This document shows, in pieces, positions 1 to 9,246 of a stretch of 64,000 nt of DNA (position 1 is its first letter; each line of letters opens with the position of its first letter). The notes beneath the pieces are model-generated. The model searched no databases. It saw nothing but the letters and a program-made list of their open reading frames with translations, and was not told the DNA's origin. The stretch is from positions 93,409 to 157,408 of the forward strand of contig JANQOR010000040.1 in NCBI GenBank assembly GCA_028285685.1. Direction: 5' to 3'. The DNA comes from Cyclobacteriaceae bacterium (GTDB lineage Bacteria > Bacteroidota > Bacteroidia > Cytophagales > Cyclobacteriaceae). Made by a program: the position numbers and the translations under genes.

Positions 1-1359
1 GACTATGATCCATCTAGAAAGATTCCCAAGGATGCTTTAATAGAAGACTTGTTGATCCTTGAGAGATCTTTGGATGCAACTCATACCGGGCTTTATTCCT
101 ACACCGACAAAAGGACGTTTACAAATAACTATAGACGGTTGAGGAATGGTTGCGACGACATGACAGAGAGGGAATTTCTCAAATACGTTGGACCTCTTGT
201 TGATCTGGTAAAAAATGGACATACCGAAATCAGTACATCGGAGGCTCATTGGAATTTTGTTAAGATGAACCATCAGGTCTTCCCATTGGAGCTGAGACTG
301 ACAGAGGACCAAGCTTTCGTGACCAAGAATCACTCGAAGTCCTCAATTGATCGGAACGATAGGATAGTATCCATAAATGGACAAAAAATCTCCGAGATCA
401 TTAAGAAGTTGCTACGCTATGTTCCATCTGATGGATACAACACAACCCGTAAGTACCATCTTTTGTCGAAGGATTTTTACCGGTATTACTACCTCTTCCA
501 AGACCAGTCTGAGTCATTTGATGTAGAAATAGAGAATGATAATCTTAACACTTTCTATAAAGTGGGGGGAGTACCGATTTCGGCCTTTAACAACAACAAT
601 GAAGAGCCACAGTTGGACTTTGAAATTTTGAATGCTGAACTGGCAGCTTTTACAATTAGAACCTTTCACAATCCAACCCTCGAGAAATTCAATATCAATT
701 TTTCCAAATTTGTGGACTCGGTTTTTGTACAACTTAAGGAACAGCGGATTGAAACTCTAATCCTGGACTTGAGGAACAATCAAGGTGGTAGTGACGGCAA
801 TGGTAACTTGCTCTACTCGTATCTTGCCAGAGAGCCCTTTGAATACTACAAAAGAATTGAGGTTGCAAACACAACTATTTCGTTCGAGGAATACTTAAGT
901 GCTTCTGGGAGAGAGGAGTGGAACCAGGTAAAGAAATACTTCGACATGTTTGCGAAACCGAATGAGTATGGAACTTTCAATTTCGATAGAAAGCCATTGC
1001 TGTCCAGTCAGCTTCCAATTGAACCAAAACCTAATGCATTCAGAGGTAAACTTTTTGTACTAATTAATGGAGGCACATTCTCTGCTGCTGCAGAGATAGC
1101 TTCGTTTATTCACTACCGAAAGAGAGGAGAATTTGTCGGCGAAGAGGCTGGTGGTAACTACAACTTCAATGTAAGCGGCTTTACGCCGACGTTGGTTTTA
1201 CCCAATAGCCAAATAAGGGTGGCGGTACCCACTCTTAAGTACGAGATGGACGTATCTGATTATACCGCTGGCCATGGCGTAATACCTGAGCATCCACTTT
1301 CAGATGCGTCAAATGCCAACATACGAGAGTTAGATATTTTCAAATTGGATAAAAGATAA
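1..1359 (+). CDS. S41-family peptidase (C-terminal processing protease-like), 5' end outside window
   Basis: The frame is open from base 1, so the N-terminus lies upstream of the window. An internal TTG near 49 is probably not the start. A short PDZ-like stretch (DRIVSINGQKIS, about 345-400) precedes the tail-protease core. Core motifs seen are LILDLRNNQGGSDGNG (about 755-805) and the nucleophile region GGTFSAAAEIASF (about 1070-1105), where the Ser after Phe is the expected catalytic residue of S41 peptidases. GEEAGG follows. Family members cleave C-termini or unfolded peptides in the periplasm. Bacteroidota encode many of these as secreted proteins, and the substrate cannot be read from the sequence. 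No signal peptide can be checked because the start is missing. Confidence 0.85.
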   Translation, partial: DYDPSRKIPKDALIEDLLILERSLDATHTGLYSYTDKRTFTNNYRRLRNGCDDMTEREFLKYVGPLVDLVKNGHTEISTSEAHWNFVKMNHQVFPLELRLTEDQAFVTKNHSKSSIDRNDRIVSINGQKISEIIKKLLRYVPSDGYNTTRKYHLLSKDFYRYYYLFQDQSESFDVEIENDNLNTFYKVGGVPISAFNNNNEEPQLDFEILNAELAAFTIRTFHNPTLEKFNINFSKFVDSVFVQLKEQRIETLILDLRNNQGGSDGNGNLLYSYLAREPFEYYKRIEVANTTISFEEYLSASGREEWNQVKKYFDMFAKPNEYGTFNFDRKPLLSSQLPIEPKPNAFRGKLFVLINGGTFSAAAEIASFIHYRKRGEFVGEEAGGNYNFNVSGFTPTLVLPNSQIRVAVPTLKYEMDVSDYTAGHGVIPEHPLSDASNANIRELDIFKLDKR

Positions 1360-1425
1360 TCTTCCAAAAGTCCAGGTAGCAATATTTGACAAATTGAAGT
1401 ATCAACAATATCGTTCAGCTTGTCC

Positions 1426-1878
1426 ATGGATAGTCAATTTTTACCAAAGTTTGAGGGATATAGAGACAAGGTGTTAGCCAGTTTTCAACGGCAGAGATTT
1501 ATGCAATTGATTGACGCAGAACTGCAGGATCTGAAACCTGGTTACTGTGAAATCCTCGTGCCGTACAATAAAAGCCTTACTCAACAGCATGGGTTTTTCC
1601 ATGCCGGTGTAATAGGAACTGTCGCAGACAATGCAGCTGGTTATGCCAGTTTTTCTTTGATGGAAGAAAGTTCTTCTATCCTTACAGTAGAATTCAAGTT
1701 GAATTTAATTTCTCCGGGTGATGGCGAAGTGTTGCTGGGAACTTCAAACGTTTTGAAAAATGGAAGGACTTTAACCATCTGTCGATCTGAGGTTTTTGTT
1801 ATAAAAAATGGAGCAAAAAAGCTTTGTGCAGCGTCTCAATCCACTCTGATTGAACTAAAAAACGCTTCGGATAAGTGA
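1426..1878 (+). CDS. PaaI-like hotdog-fold thioesterase
   Basis: About 150 residues, the normal length for a single-hotdog acyl-CoA thioesterase. The ATG at 1426 is preferred over the in-frame TTG at 1420. The segment QHGFFHAGVIGTVADNAAGYA matches the PaaI/YdiI-type active-site helix: the HG turn, then the Asp in ADNAAG as the usual catalytic acid. The C-terminal half (EFKLNLISPG, LTICRSEVFV) has the standard sheet strands. The likely reaction is hydrolysis of small acyl- or aryl-CoA thioesters in the cytoplasm; the substrate is unknown. It stands alone between a peptidase and a PD40 protein. A strongly decayed homologue lies at 10226-10654. Confidence 0.85.
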   Translation: MDSQFLPKFEGYRDKVLASFQRQRFMQLIDAELQDLKPGYCEILVPYNKSLTQQHGFFHAGVIGTVADNAAGYASFSLMEESSSILTVEFKLNLISPGDGEVLLGTSNVLKNGRTLTICRSEVFVIKNGAKKLCAASQSTLIELKNASDK

Positions 1879-1990
1879 GCCAGATAGGTGTCCAAAGTGG
1901 TTGTTGTCAATATTCTATGAAAAGTGTTTAGTACGAAAAGATACAATATGATGATGCATCTCTGATCGAGGCATGTTTTCAAGTCTGTAA

Positions 1991-2000
1991 GCAAGATTTG
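1991..2000 (+). promoter_or_regulatory. Recurrent upstream motif GCAAGATTTG (copy 1)
   Basis: This exact 10-mer ends 65 nt before the ATG of the PD40 gene at 2066. The same 10-mer occurs 64 nt before the gene at 4914 and, on the minus strand, about 40 nt before the gene ending at 11357. A variant lies at 3608-3617. The surrounding 21-mer at 1989-2009 matches 3606-3626 at 19 of 21 positions. No known regulator is assigned. Confidence 0.35.
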
Positions 2001-2065
2001 TAAAACCACTCGGTTGGCATAAGGGGTTTTAAGTAGTGAACCAATTTGAAAACTCCTAACCTGAA

Positions 2066-2938
2066 ATGAAACGAATACTTTTCTTCTATATCATACTAAT
2101 TTTTTTGGTAGTTAAAATTTCTGGGCAGAGCCATCAGCTGGCTAAAGCCCAGGAATTTATTCCAAACGTTTTCAAAGACCTTGATGTCTATGCCCTTACA
2201 ATGGAGCCAAACGGAAAAGTACTTTACGTGACGGTAGATGATGACGGATTTCACAAGTCAACCTTAAGAAATGGAGAATGGAGTCAGCTTGAAAAAATCC
2301 AATTCTCCAGTGGTAAATTGGAGGATAATGATCTATTTCCTAGTCCTGATAATTCAGGGATATATTTTTTTATGAGCACTAGGAATTCGCCAGGTAAACC
2401 TCAAAGTCTCTGGGCTGTCGAGAGAAAGAAGAAAAAATGGGGACAACCGTACCCCTTATCAGATATTAATTCCAAACAAAGAGATGGCTTTCCAAGCGTC
2501 GACAAGGATGGGAATTTGTATTTTTTCTCCGAACGAGAAGGAGGATACGGAAGATCAGATCTTTATATATCCAGGTTGGTAAATGGAAAATTCGAGGCAC
2601 CCAAGAATTTGGGCTCAAATTTTAATACAAACCTTTGGGATGGGCTACCATACATCACTCCGAATGGAAAGGCTTTAATCTATTTTACAATGAAGGAAGA
2701 GGATAGTTATGGAGGTGGAGACCTATTCATAAGTTACAAAAAGAACAATCAATGGAGTAAACCGGAGAATCTTGGCCCAAACGTCAACACCGAACTTGCT
2801 GAGGTCACACCTTTTATCGATCCGTCACTTGAATACCTATACTTTGCCAGGGTCCAGCGAATTGAGGGTAAACGGAAAAGGACAATTTATCGAGTCAAGT
2901 TGGACGATACCAATGTTGATAGAAGTTATCTAGAGTAG
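2066..2938 (+). CDS. Secreted PD40 (WD40-like beta-propeller) protein
   Basis: 290 residues starting with a Sec signal peptide (MKRILFFYIILIFLVVKISG, cleavage near Q21). The rest consists of TolB-like PD40 blades, seen as repeated phrases such as DLFPSPDNSGIYFF, DGFPSVDKDGNLYFFSER, DGLPYITPNGKALIYF and VTPFIDPSLEYLYFARV. In Bacteroidota such propellers are usually periplasmic or surface ligand-binding modules, often fused to OmpA; here the propeller is free-standing. No catalytic residues are visible. It is a single-gene unit with about 190 bp of upstream non-coding DNA containing the GCAAGATTTG motif. Its function is unknown beyond a likely envelope location. Confidence 0.8.
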   Translation: MKRILFFYIILIFLVVKISGQSHQLAKAQEFIPNVFKDLDVYALTMEPNGKVLYVTVDDDGFHKSTLRNGEWSQLEKIQFSSGKLEDNDLFPSPDNSGIYFFMSTRNSPGKPQSLWAVERKKKKWGQPYPLSDINSKQRDGFPSVDKDGNLYFFSEREGGYGRSDLYISRLVNGKFEAPKNLGSNFNTNLWDGLPYITPNGKALIYFTMKEEDSYGGGDLFISYKKNNQWSKPENLGPNVNTELAEVTPFIDPSLEYLYFARVQRIEGKRKRTIYRVKLDDTNVDRSYLE

Positions 2939-2961
2939 GAGAGGACAATTTTAATTTTGTA

Positions 2962-3468
2962 CTACAAGTACCTTTCCTTGACAACATTGATGTGATGTTT
3001 GGCATGTCCGATTGCAATAAAAGCTAGATCGCGTGCGCAAATTTTGTATCCAATACCATTCCCGACAAAATTCAGGTGCTCTTGTTTTGCTTCCTTGAAA
3101 ATGTAGCTGAATGCCAATCTCACAGAGTTGAATTCCTCAATTAAGTCCATCATACTTCTTGTTGATACATCAACATTTTCACCATAGTGGATTTCGTCCA
3201 TTGAGTGAAGTGGAGTCTTGTCGTCCTTACGTATACATACAGTAGCCCTATAAGAAAACCCTCGTTCGGTGTCGATTAGATGCATGAGAACCTCCTTAAT
3301 TGTCCATTTGTTCGATGCATATCGAAAGTTATGAAGATCGTAGTCTATTGATTTAAAAAACTTAATAGTCTCAAGTGTATTTGAACTTAACATCTGTCCA
3401 AACCCATCGTCGTCAAGAAGATCTATGTACTTCTGATATATGGGATCAACACTTCGAGGTTTACACAT
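2962..3468 (-). CDS. DinB-family protein
   Basis: About 168 residues from the ATG at 3468 (MCKPRSVDPIYQ); an extension to 3498 in the same frame is possible. It has the DinB four-helix-bundle pattern with metal-ligand histidines: HLIDTERGF in the first half and GHAKHHINVVKERYL at the C-terminus, the classic GHxxHH ending. DinB/YfiT proteins bind a divalent metal and many act as thiol transferases. In bacillithiol-producing bacteria some are bacillithiol S-transferases. The window encodes BshB1 (57162-57878), so a bacillithiol-dependent role is possible, but that is inference. It is monocistronic and convergent with the PD40 gene. Confidence 0.85.
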   Translation of the reverse strand: MCKPRSVDPIYQKYIDLLDDDGFGQMLSSNTLETIKFFKSIDYDLHNFRYASNKWTIKEVLMHLIDTERGFSYRATVCIRKDDKTPLHSMDEIHYGENVDVSTRSMMDLIEEFNSVRLAFSYIFKEAKQEHLNFVGNGIGYKICARDLAFIAIGHAKHHINVVKERYL

Positions 3469-3729
3469 GGTTTCAGCAAACACGTTCAGAGAGTACATTT
3501 GGGCTCAAGTTACGAGCTAAAGCCAAGAAGATCTTTTGCAATTCTTGCTTCCATTTCTCCTACAGAAGGCGAATACCCACAAATTTGAACGCAAGTGACT
3601 TTTTGAAGCAAGATCTGTTAAACCACGTCCATCATCGACAACGTCTTCAATTATAAGAATTCAAGGATGGTTTAGAATAAGAATGGGAGAGTTGCTTACA
3701 TTCACTGAGACTAAAATGTGTTTTCTAAA

Positions 3730-4257
3730 ATGAAGATTAAGAAGGCTCTTATCATTGGACTGGTCATCCTCGAATACAGTTTGTACGCCCAGGACAACTC
3801 TCAGAAAATTTCCACTATTTTCCTTGTGAGACACGCAGAACCGTATTTCCCACCATACGAGGAAGAGCCACCAAATCCACACTTGAATTATGCTGGACAA
3901 GAACGTGCGAAAAAATTGATGCTCAAGTTGAGGGACATTTCCATTGACAGAATATATAGTACAGAGCGATTTAGGACAATCGAGACAGTAAGACCGTTGG
4001 CCGACCTAAAGAAGCTATCCATAATTCCTTATCACTATAAAAATCTAGAAGGTCTTGCAGGTGAAATTCTGGCAAATCCGGGTACCCATGTGATAAGTGG
4101 TCATAGCAATACAACTACTGAAGTTGTTGAGCTCCTTGGTGGTGATCCAGGTGAACCAATCAACAACATGTCGGAATTTGATAGACTTTACATGTTGGTG
4201 ATCAGCAATAGAAGGGTCTTGACATATCAACTGAGATACGGCAGGAGGTACGAGTAG
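3730..4257 (+). CDS. Secreted histidine phosphatase (phosphoglycerate mutase-like)
   Basis: About 175 residues. The ATG at 3730 is preferred to the in-frame GTG at 3718. A hydrophobic signal segment (ALIIGLVILEYSLYA) precedes QDNS. The RHG-type motif appears as VRHAE (R34, H35, phosphohistidine expected at H35), followed by the second arginine in YSTERFRTIET and the second catalytic His in HVISGHSN. This is the short phosphohistidine-phosphatase branch (SixA/PGAM-like). The export signal suggests a periplasmic phosphatase rather than a glycolytic mutase. The upstream region (3469-3729) is non-coding and carries a 19/21 match to the sequence at 1989-2009. Confidence 0.85.
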   Translation: MKIKKALIIGLVILEYSLYAQDNSQKISTIFLVRHAEPYFPPYEEEPPNPHLNYAGQERAKKLMLKLRDISIDRIYSTERFRTIETVRPLADLKKLSIIPYHYKNLEGLAGEILANPGTHVISGHSNTTTEVVELLGGDPGEPINNMSEFDRLYMLVISNRRVLTYQLRYGRRYE

Positions 4258-4394
4258 TTTTTTCAAAGTAGATGTATCGGCAATAAGACCAACCAGTCCG
4301 AGTCCATGTGCGATATTAATGAAAATAAAGAAGTATTTTCTCTAGCATAAGAATCAGTACGTCAGCCGGCAAACATTGTCAAATTGCCATTTCT

Positions 4395-4712
4395 CTAAAT
4401 ACCTTGGATGGAACTGTAATAACTTTCTCTCAATTTCTTATTTGTTGTTAACGCCTCTCTGCCCTCCTGGGTGACGGAGAAGAAGACCTTCGATCTTCCG
4501 CCCCTCACACTTTCAGGCTCGCCTTTTTCTGATATGACAAATCCCTTGTCTATCAATCTGTTTACGGTGACATATAACACTCCACGCGTAACAGATCGAC
4601 CCAATGATTCTTTAAGATCTTTTTGGATCATTCCAGCCCAAGTTCGATTGCCCCCTGATAAAATTGAAAGCATGACAAACTCTTGAAGTTCCCCCATTCG
4701 AGTTTCTTTCAT
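4395..4712 (-). CDS. PadR-family transcriptional regulator
   Basis: About 105 residues, typical of compact PadR proteins. The ATG at 4712 (MKETRMGELQEFVML) fits the family better than the longer frame to 4769. A winged helix follows: GELQEFVMLSIL, then RGVLYVTVNRLIDKGFVISEK (recognition helix and wing), then RGGRSKVFFSVTQEGREAL, the standard PadR wing and linker. PadR proteins are dimeric repressors that often control transporters or small-molecule stress genes. In Cytophagales they often sit beside FtsX-type permeases like the one at 6754-9168, but here two unrelated genes intervene. It may regulate itself and the divergent gene at 4914. Confidence 0.85.
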   Translation of the reverse strand: MKETRMGELQEFVMLSILSGGNRTWAGMIQKDLKESLGRSVTRGVLYVTVNRLIDKGFVISEKGEPESVRGGRSKVFFSVTQEGREALTTNKKLRESYYSSIQGI

Positions 4713-4839
4713 TGCATAGAATGGTTGTGCAGATTGCAATACATTCGATTCATGAAACCTTACGTCCAAACGAAGGGATTGTGTTTGATTTTTCTTGCTC
4801 CAACACGAGGTGAGGCTGTCCTGACCCTAACTAAGCAGA

Positions 4840-4849
4840 GCAAGATTTG
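4840..4849 (+). promoter_or_regulatory. Recurrent upstream motif GCAAGATTTG (copy 2)
   Basis: Exact copy of the 10-mer at 1991-2000, ending 64 nt before the ATG at 4914. That is nearly the same spacing as copy 1 has to its gene. Confidence 0.35.
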
Positions 4850-4913
4850 GTAAGCAAACGAACTGTTCCTGACGTAGGGTGTAAGGAAACAGCTTAAACA
4901 AAACCACTTTAAA

Positions 4914-6083
4914 ATGAGAAAGACATCAAGTTTGTTATATGCAGTCCTGATGGTCGCATCATCAAGTGCCCAAGTGAGATTTACTGATGATTTTGAAAGT
5001 GATATATCGAATTGGGAGGTAAATGATATGCAAAGTGTCAGGATTGTCGATTCGGGAGATTCGCATGGCAAAGTCTTATCGTTAATTCCAAATGGAAATG
5101 TGATCGTGTTGATAAAGGAATCAGATCAATGGGGAGCGATCAAAGTTGAGGGTGAAATGAATTTTCCGGATAATGTTCATAACTATCTAGGATTTATTTT
5201 CAACTATAACAGGCGCGCTCGGAGAGAAGATTTCGGGGTTCTATACTTAAAGGGAAACAGCTCTTATATACGCGCAAACCCTTTCCGAGATGGAAATGTC
5301 TCGAGACTGCTATATGAGGAATTCAGAACAAATCTGCGAGATGAGAATAGGATCCAAATAGGGAAATGGCACAAGTTTAAAATGGAGGTAGAGGCGGAGG
5401 TATGTCATCTCTACATTGATGATATGAAGATACCCAAGATTACTTTCGACTTGTTCGAATTTAAGTCAGGGAAGGTAGGCTTTCAGCCACGTCCTACCGG
5501 TGGCGAGGTCAGGATTGACAATATCAAGGTAAGTTCGATCAAATCACTGTCCTACAAAGGGGTCCCTATCCCAAATCCTGATTACAAGCCCGATGAGTTG
5601 TTATCGAGTTGGGAGGTCATGGGTCCGTTTAAGCGACCTAGGAAGGAGATCGAAAATCACTTTCCAAAGGAGTTGGGCCAGGGGATTGAAATCGATGGCA
5701 AAATCCGAACCTGGGAACCTTTTTTTGGAGATAAGAGAGGTGCGATCGTTACTGGAAAAGTGACAGAATTTGAAGGAGAAAATTCAGTTGCGTACTTCAG
5801 AATTCCAATTCAAGTAAAAGAAAGCACACAATTCACTATTCACTTTTCAACTATTGATGAGTTGACACTTTATTTAAATGGCAGAATTCTTAGACGTGTA
5901 TACCGCGATGGATATGTGTCAAGGGAAAATGATTGGAATGCCTGGTACGATTTCTGGGAGAACCCTGAACACGCAGGGAGAAAGATAAGTGTGAATGTCA
6001 AGGAGGGCCTAAATTTCCTTGTAGTTAAAGTACGAAATGGTCAGTTTGCCTCTGGAGGTTTTTTTGCTTACCGGGAAAAGTAG
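4914..6083 (+). CDS. Secreted two-domain carbohydrate-binding-like protein
   Basis: 389 residues with a short signal peptide (LLYAVLMVASSSAQ). The N-terminal half begins FTDDFESDISNWEV and contains GFIFNYNRRARREDFGVLYL, KFKMEVEAEVCHLYIDD and GKVGFQP, the layout of a concanavalin-A/LamG-type jelly roll as in DUF1080-like proteins. The C-terminal third (STIDELTLYLNGRIL, GLNFLVVKVRNGQFASGGFF) resembles the galactose-binding-like sandwich at the end of many glycoside hydrolases. No catalytic residues are recognisable, so a binding role at the cell surface is more likely than catalysis. It ends exactly where the convergent lipoprotein gene ends. Confidence is high for a gene and moderate for the domain calls. 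Confidence 0.7.
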   Translation: MRKTSSLLYAVLMVASSSAQVRFTDDFESDISNWEVNDMQSVRIVDSGDSHGKVLSLIPNGNVIVLIKESDQWGAIKVEGEMNFPDNVHNYLGFIFNYNRRARREDFGVLYLKGNSSYIRANPFRDGNVSRLLYEEFRTNLRDENRIQIGKWHKFKMEVEAEVCHLYIDDMKIPKITFDLFEFKSGKVGFQPRPTGGEVRIDNIKVSSIKSLSYKGVPIPNPDYKPDELLSSWEVMGPFKRPRKEIENHFPKELGQGIEIDGKIRTWEPFFGDKRGAIVTGKVTEFEGENSVAYFRIPIQVKESTQFTIHFSTIDELTLYLNGRILRRVYRDGYVSRENDWNAWYDFWENPEHAGRKISVNVKEGLNFLVVKVRNGQFASGGFFAYREK

Positions 6084-6653
6084 TTAATCATTTTGAATTC
6101 TAGTCAGTTGCGCTAACTCGACACTCTTTTTGTCGTCTCCCTGTTTGTAGTTGAAGGTAATGTTGAGTCTATCTGGACTTAAAAAATCTAGCCGAATTCC
6201 GTACACGTGCCCGGAATTTTCAGACTTTAGGTTGGTAACATCTACAACACCGAACGTGACATTTCTGTTATCAATACCGAAGGAGGTTGCCTTAAGTCTT
6301 GGTTGATTGTAAGTACAGAAATGTGACATCTTAAGCGAAGATGGTCCGTCTAAATGGTAAACGCTTGTCATGCTGATTGTTCCATCTTTGCTAATTAGAT
6401 TTTCTATCACAGCTGATTCTCGCCCGTTGAGCTGATACTTGGCTCGTAGTGAACCTCGACCTGTAATAGCACCGGTCCATTCATATTCGCCTTCCCACTC
6501 TCCCTCAAGTTTTTTGATCATCTCAAAGGTGTTGGCAACATCCTTAGTTGAAATGGAGATTTCATTGATAGGTTTGTTTCCTTGCGATTTATTGCTCGTG
6601 TCACAACCCATCGCCACCATTGCAAGGATGAGGATACTTTGTAATGTCTTCAT
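6084..6653 (-). CDS. Lipoprotein of unknown function (calycin-like)
   Basis: 189 residues with a lipoprotein signal (MKTLQSILILAMVAMGC, lipobox AMGC, lipid-anchored Cys17). The mature part contains LEGEWEGEYEW, a typical first strand of small lipocalin-like/DUF1579-type barrels, followed by alternating strands (SVYHLDGPSSLKMSHFCTYNQPR, RLDFLSPDRLNITFNYKQGD). It probably sits in the periplasm or outer membrane. No catalytic motif is visible. It is transcribed toward the 4914 gene, and nothing in its context suggests a specific partner. Confidence 0.65.
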   Translation of the reverse strand: MKTLQSILILAMVAMGCDTSNKSQGNKPINEISISTKDVANTFEMIKKLEGEWEGEYEWTGAITGRGSLRAKYQLNGRESAVIENLISKDGTISMTSVYHLDGPSSLKMSHFCTYNQPRLKATSFGIDNRNVTFGVVDVTNLKSENSGHVYGIRLDFLSPDRLNITFNYKQGDDKKSVELAQLTRIQND

Positions 6654-6753
6654 AGTTTATCTTGTAGATTTTGCTGAGGGTAAGACCCCTTGCTCAACAA
6701 CGTGAAATTTGCCGAATGTTATTCTACAAATTTTGCCCTTACTGCATTTAATC

Positions 6754-9168
6754 CTATTCCTGAGCTAATACTTGCACCGGATTAGCTCCCGCCGTTTTTA
6801 AAGTATGATAAGAAATGGTGAACAAGGTGATGATCATGGTCAGTATTGCAGCTGTAGGAAACACATAATAAGGTATCTCGACCCTATACGCATAGCGTTC
6901 GAGCCATCTACTTGTAATATAGTACCCTGTTGGAATAGCTACTACATTGGCCAGGATGATCAATTTTAGAAATTGCCAGGTGAGCTTTGAAATAAGTTGA
7001 TTCTCGGAGGCTCCAATCACTTTTCTTATTCCTACTTCCTTAGATTTCTCATGAGCAAGCATCGAAGCTTGACCGAAGAGCCCGAGCATTGCGATTCCAA
7101 TCGACAAAAAGGCAAAGAGTTGTAGTACTTTACCTAACCGCTGATCTGCTTCAAACAACAGGCCAAATTCGCGATCCACGAAACTGTAAGTAAAGGGCTC
7201 TGAGGGGAAAAGTTGCTTCCATATCAACTCTATACCTTCCAAAGTTTCGGCGATATTGGTACTTCCCACTTTCATTTGCAGAGCGAAAAAATTGCTTGGC
7301 TTGATATGAAGGATAAGTGGTTCAACTTTTTCGCGAACAGAGACGGCCATGAAATCATCAAATACACCAATGACAGTACCCTCTACTCCGAAACGATCTA
7401 CTATCTTTTTGCTGATCGGATCCGAAATCCATGATGGATCCTTGGTGGCGAAGAGATTTACTGCGGCAGAGTTAATCAAATAGGCACCAGAATCAGTGCT
7501 AAAAGTTCTATCGAAATCACGTCCATTAAGCAATGCAATTTCATAAGTCCTTATGAAGTCATGGTCTGTATAGATAGTGGAGATCGAAATGCTCTGGCTA
7601 GCTTCATATCCCTCCGGAACGTACCTGGAAGCCCAGGTTGTCTCTCCAGGGTGTGAAGATGAAGCACAAACACTCTTAGCATATCCATGCTTAAGTAGTT
7701 CGGATCGCAACAACTGAACTTTAGCCGGGTCCCGGGCAACGGATCTAGCATCCTTCATAAGGATCACTTGGTTCTTGTTGAATCCCAGGTCCATTTTGTT
7801 CATGTGAACCACTTGTTCGTAAACCACCCCGGTTGATACTAGCAACAAAATTGCAATGGTGAATTGAGTTACAATCAAAAATCTCCTGGAATTTCTAGTC
7901 TTGCTCTTGGGTGACTGTTGGGAGCCAATTAAACTAGTCGCCTTGTTGGAAGCCATGACAAATGTTGGGTAGATTCCCGACAAAAGCCCCACAACTAAAA
8001 CGACCAATATCATCAATACCATGCTAGAAACGGTAAAAATGTCGGCTATGGTAAGTGCTTTATGAGTGAACTCATTAAAACTCGGTAGAGCTAAAATGGC
8101 AAGGACCAGAGCGATTAACAGACTTGCAGATGCGATTACTATTGATTCTCCCACAAACTGAACTATCAAAGAGGTTTTTGAAGAACCAAGAATCTTTTTT
8201 AAACCAAATTCCCTGATTCTGCTTGCTGATTGTGCTGAAGAAATATTAACAAAATTGATGAGTGCCATAACGAGTATTCCAATTGCGATCAATTCCAAAA
8301 TCTGTACGTTGCTGTAACTACCCCGAGGCTGAAAGTCTGACCGAAGTGTTGACTTTAGATAGATATCCGAAAGTGGCTGAAGATCGGGATTATACCTTTC
8401 CTTGACATCTGGTCCTCCGTGTTGCTCTAAGAAATCATCTAGAAATGTTTGTATCTCCTTCCTTCTCAACTCAAAGTCAATATCATGTCGTAGCATTAGA
8501 TATGTATAGGCGAAATGGGATTTCCAGGATCCAAAAGCTTTGGGGTTGAAGAAGTTATTCCTAACGGCCTCAACGGGAATGAGCATTTGGAATTGCAGAT
8601 GCGAATTTTGAGGATTAGCTACTATTCCTTCTACTTCAAATTGAACTTCATTCCCCCACAAGTTAATTGTGAGCATCTCTCCAATCGGATTGTCATCTCC
8701 AAAATATTTGATTGCTGTTTCTGGTGTTAGTAGTACTTTGTCCGGTGCTTTGAGAAGGTTGTCCTTCTCTCCATAAATTATTGGGAAATCAAAGATGTTA
8801 AGGAACTCTGGATCTGCCCCAACAACACCATGTTGGGTATAAAACATGTCATCTCTTTTAACGGTAAGGCCAATGGTGATATTCTGGATGGTGGCTAGGT
8901 ATTCAACCTCTGCCCAATCGTCCTTTAAAACTTCTCCCCACTTGTAAGGAACGATTGATGTTGGTCCGCGCTCGTCCGTCCCTGATGTTAGTCTGAAGAT
9001 CCGCTTCTTGTTCAGATTAAAATCGTCAAAACTTTTTTCATGATTGACATACAGCATTATTACAATAAAGGACCAGAGACCAATCATTAAACCTAATCCG
9101 TTGATGAGAACGTAGAACTTTTGTTTTTTTAGGTTTCGAAAAGAGAGACGAAGTAAGACTTTTAGCAT
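6754..9168 (-). CDS. FtsX/MacB-type ABC transporter permease
   Basis: 804 residues with two permease repeats. It starts MLKVLLRLSFRNLKKQKFY, the typical Bacteroidota FtsX N-terminus, then has a first TM helix (about 20-40) and a MacB-like periplasmic domain (about 45-260). A three-helix FtsX block (about 285-400) follows, then a second anchor helix (about 425-450), a second periplasmic domain, and a last three-helix block ending in GANPVQVL. The motif EFGLKKILGSS in repeat one and EVGIRKVIGAS in repeat two are the conserved coupling-loop sequences. These proteins work mechanically with a cytoplasmic LolD/MacB ATPase, and none is encoded in this window. Likely roles are export or lipoprotein/stress signalling; the substrate is unknown. 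Confidence 0.9.
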   Translation of the reverse strand: MLKVLLRLSFRNLKKQKFYVLINGLGLMIGLWSFIVIMLYVNHEKSFDDFNLNKKRIFRLTSGTDERGPTSIVPYKWGEVLKDDWAEVEYLATIQNITIGLTVKRDDMFYTQHGVVGADPEFLNIFDFPIIYGEKDNLLKAPDKVLLTPETAIKYFGDDNPIGEMLTINLWGNEVQFEVEGIVANPQNSHLQFQMLIPVEAVRNNFFNPKAFGSWKSHFAYTYLMLRHDIDFELRRKEIQTFLDDFLEQHGGPDVKERYNPDLQPLSDIYLKSTLRSDFQPRGSYSNVQILELIAIGILVMALINFVNISSAQSASRIREFGLKKILGSSKTSLIVQFVGESIVIASASLLIALVLAILALPSFNEFTHKALTIADIFTVSSMVLMILVVLVVGLLSGIYPTFVMASNKATSLIGSQQSPKSKTRNSRRFLIVTQFTIAILLLVSTGVVYEQVVHMNKMDLGFNKNQVILMKDARSVARDPAKVQLLRSELLKHGYAKSVCASSSHPGETTWASRYVPEGYEASQSISISTIYTDHDFIRTYEIALLNGRDFDRTFSTDSGAYLINSAAVNLFATKDPSWISDPISKKIVDRFGVEGTVIGVFDDFMAVSVREKVEPLILHIKPSNFFALQMKVGSTNIAETLEGIELIWKQLFPSEPFTYSFVDREFGLLFEADQRLGKVLQLFAFLSIGIAMLGLFGQASMLAHEKSKEVGIRKVIGASENQLISKLTWQFLKLIILANVVAIPTGYYITSRWLERYAYRVEIPYYVFPTAAILTMIITLFTISYHTLKTAGANPVQVLAQE

Positions 9169-9246
9169 GTTCCATAAATTTCAAGGATGAAGTATAGGCA
9201 CTGAGCAGGAGGAATTATAGAACGTATCTTACGATTTGGATATACT

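Noticed and set aside
1879-5000. Integron cassette attC sites in the 1.9-4.9 kb gaps
   Set aside because: The gaps share short motifs, but no paired inverted attC arms are seen, and the only integrase-like sequence is not of the IntI type.
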